From contig DBVZ01000151.1 of assembly GCA_002308255.1 (NCBI GenBank), positions 1 to 8,199 of the forward strand: DNA of 8,199 nt. The letters run 5' to 3'. This DNA comes from Lachnospiraceae bacterium UBA1251 (GTDB lineage: Bacteria; Bacillota; Clostridia; Lachnospirales; Lachnospiraceae). Each line of letters starts with the position of its first letter. Position 1 is the stretch's first letter. The notes under the pieces were generated by a model. The model saw nothing but the letters and a program-made list of their open reading frames with translations, was not told where the DNA came from and ran no database searches. The position numbers and the translations under genes were made by a program. Positions 6,688 to 8,199 of this stretch are shown piece by piece.

Positions 6688-7000
6688 ATTATTTGCTCCT
6701 TACCGATATCCTGCATGAAACGGTGCTGCGGCAGACGTTATTTCCCAGGCAGTCTTCTTTTTTCCGTCTTGTCTGTGCAGTTATATATTATTATATTTTG
6801 AGAAAGGCCACAAGAAACAGAAAAACTAATTACGAACAGCTCCGTAGGCTGATTTGTCTGGACGGCAAACCCCGCGCCGTGTTAATCTTAAATTGATTTG
6901 AATCTTTGGGACTGGCTGCCGCGGTCCGCAGGCCGGATGCCGCGTACGGTCAGACTGAACAGCGTTCTGTGACCGGAAAAAGGATAAAAAGGAGTACGAG
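6688..7000. other. Divergent intergenic region between PAS-CPBP and dehydrogenase genes
   Basis: I see no credible gene in these 313 bases. For the minus strand, a TATAAT match (6795-6790) lies in an AT-rich block (6781-6799) about 105 bases before the PAS-CPBP start, but no convincing -35 sits 16-18 bases upstream of it. For the plus strand, an AT-rich stretch (6881-6905) contains AAAT-TG-ATTT (6890-6899), a short palindrome that could be part of an operator. No good promoter pair is visible. From 6906 to 6960 the sequence becomes GC-rich, with GCGGTCCGC as a 9-base near palindrome. AAAAAGGAG (6986-6994) is the dehydrogenase ribosome site. Control of the dehydrogenase by a sugar-acid repressor would be typical but is not shown. 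Confidence 0.5.
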
Positions 7001-8199
7001 ATGATTCTCACGAATGAAGGACTGAAAAACAGAGCAGAGTGGGAGGCAAAAGGATATCGTCTGCCCGCTTATGACCGTGAAGCCATGATTGCGAAAACTG
7101 CCGCCGAGCCGAAATGGATCCACTTCGGAGCAGGCAACATTTTCAAGGCCTTCCAGGCCGATGCCTGCCAGCGTCTGCTGGATAACGGCGAAACGGATAC
7201 CGGCATCATTTCCGTAGAGCGCCGCGAAAAGAAACCGGAAGTCAACGACAATCTGATCGTAAAAGTGACGCTGAAGGCGGAAGGGACTGTCGAGAAAGCC
7301 GTGATCGGCTCCATCGCCGAAAAACTGTTCCTTTACGGCAATGAAGCACGTCTGGCCGAAATCTTTGAAAAACCGAGTCTCCAGATGGCCTCCTTTACCA
7401 TCACCGAGAAAGGCTACGCGCTTCGTGACGCGGAAGGAAAACTGCTGCCCGATATCGCTGCGGATCTCGAAGGCGCACCGGAGAACGCAAAGTCCTACAT
7501 GGGGAAACTCACCGCGCTCCTTCTCGCCCGCTATAACAGCTGCAAAGCCCCGGTCGCCATGGTCAGCATGGACAACTGCTCCCACAACGGCGACAAACTG
7601 AAAGCGGCGGTCGACTGCTTTGCCGATGCATGGGGCGATGAGGGCTTCCGGGAGTGGCTCGCCGCATCCGTTTCCTTCCCCTGGTCGATGATCGACAAGA
7701 TCACGCCCGGTCCGGACGCTTCCGTAGCCGCAATTCTGGCCGAAGACGGTCTCGCGGACGGAACCCCGTTCGTCAACGCGGAGGAATGCGAATATCTGGT
7801 CATTGAGGACAACTTCCCGAACGGACGTCCCTGTCTCGAAAAAGCAGGTATCTACTTTACCACGCGCGAGACCGTGGACAAAGTCGAGCGCATGAAGGTC
7901 TGCACCTGCCTCAATCCGCTGCACACGGCGCTGGCTGTCTACGGATGCCTTCTTGATTACGACAAGATCTGGAAAGAGATGCAGGACGAAGACCTCCGCA
8001 AAATGGTCGAGATCATCGGCTACAAAGAAGGTCTGCCGGTCGTCACCGATCCGGGCATCATCCGCCCGCAGGATTTCATCGACGCGGTCGTAAATGTCCG
8101 CATCCCCAATCCCTTCATGCCGGATATGCCCCAGCGCATTGCGACCGACACCTCCCAGAAGCTTCCCATCCGCTTCGGCGAGACCATCAAGGCTTATCT
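7001..8199 (+). CDS. Mannitol dehydrogenase-family polyol/uronate oxidoreductase (cut by window edge)
   Basis: The first 399 residues of a long-chain NAD(P)-dependent dehydrogenase are present; the C-terminus is beyond the window. Members interconvert ketoses or keto-uronates and the matching polyols or aldonates (for example fructuronate to mannonate, or fructose to mannitol). The nucleotide-binding loop is IHFGAGNIFKAF (40-51). SMDNCSHNGD (189-198) supplies the substrate-site Asn192. FPWSMIDKITPGP (226-238) matches the family's P-x-M-x-D-x-I-T-P signature. The catalytic region is MKVCTCLNPLH (298-308) with Lys299, Asn305 and His308. The LNPLHTALA form suggests the branch often labelled fructuronate reductase, but I do not assign uxuB because the substrate cannot be told from sequence. 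GGAG lies six bases before the ATG. No neighbour inside the window shares a pathway; partner genes such as a dehydratase may lie downstream. Confidence 0.9.
   Translation, partial: MILTNEGLKNRAEWEAKGYRLPAYDREAMIAKTAAEPKWIHFGAGNIFKAFQADACQRLLDNGETDTGIISVERREKKPEVNDNLIVKVTLKAEGTVEKAVIGSIAEKLFLYGNEARLAEIFEKPSLQMASFTITEKGYALRDAEGKLLPDIAADLEGAPENAKSYMGKLTALLLARYNSCKAPVAMVSMDNCSHNGDKLKAAVDCFADAWGDEGFREWLAASVSFPWSMIDKITPGPDASVAAILAEDGLADGTPFVNAEECEYLVIEDNFPNGRPCLEKAGIYFTTRETVDKVERMKVCTCLNPLHTALAVYGCLLDYDKIWKEMQDEDLRKMVEIIGYKEGLPVVTDPGIIRPQDFIDAVVNVRIPNPFMPDMPQRIATDTSQKLPIRFGETIKAY

Noticed and set aside
6731..6778. Possible long hairpin between GCAGAC and GTCTGT
   Set aside because: Only six pairs including a G-U, with a loop of more than 30 bases; not distinguishable from chance.
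5662..6801. Plus-strand frame of 379 codons opposite the PAS-CPBP gene
   Set aside because: The product is low-complexity, charged and motif-free, there is no good ribosome site, and the minus strand encodes recognisable PAS and CPBP domains with a strong ribosome site.
6693..6896. Possible 67-residue plus-strand gene in the divergent intergenic region
   Set aside because: It overlaps the minus-strand ribosome site and the AT-rich control region, has no Shine-Dalgarno sequence, and its hydrophobic stretch comes from simple AT-rich sequence.

Overview
The window looks like chromosomal DNA from an anaerobic, moderately GC-rich member of the Bacillota, most likely class Clostridia (Lachnospiraceae-like). 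The evidence is strong AGGAGG-type ribosome binding sites, a consensus housekeeping promoter, a short lipoprotein signal, an iron-sulfur oxidoreductase of a type I associate with clostridia, and a TAXI-type TRAP transporter with a fused permease. The assignment comes from gene content and style only; no marker gene is present. Six protein genes can be supported, two of them cut by the window edges. I see no rRNA, tRNA, CRISPR array, insertion sequence or phage gene.

Layout. On the minus strand at the left edge is the N-terminal third or so of a large iron-sulfur/flavin oxidoreductase (1-989). A divergent intergenic region (990-1308) holds a promoter for each side and a 13-bp inverted repeat that overlaps the predicted start of the oxidoreductase transcript. 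A plus-strand operon follows: a TAXI-family solute-binding lipoprotein (1309-2325), a fused DctQM-type TRAP permease (2410-4443) and a cytidylate-kinase-like protein (4470-5051). A terminator-like hairpin separates the receptor from the permease and may make receptor mRNA more abundant than permease mRNA. A 16-bp perfect stem with A and T tracts (5093-5131) ends this operon and also the converging minus-strand one.

The converging operon, transcribed from about 6700 leftwards, has two genes: a membrane protein with an N-terminal PAS domain fused to a CPBP (CAAX protease/bacteriocin-processing) domain (5659-6687), and a low-molecular-weight protein-tyrosine phosphatase (5147-5623). After a second divergent intergenic region (6688-7000), a plus-strand long-chain polyol/uronate dehydrogenase gene (7001 onward) runs off the right edge.

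Working together. The receptor and permease form one secondary uptake system for an unknown organic acid or amino acid. The kinase-like protein is co-transcribed with them, but its link is unproven. The PAS-CPBP protein and the phosphatase form a plausible sensing/signalling pair. The PAS-CPBP protein is the most unusual item here: a cytoplasmic sensor domain sits on a membrane-protease fold whose first catalytic glutamate is replaced by glutamine.
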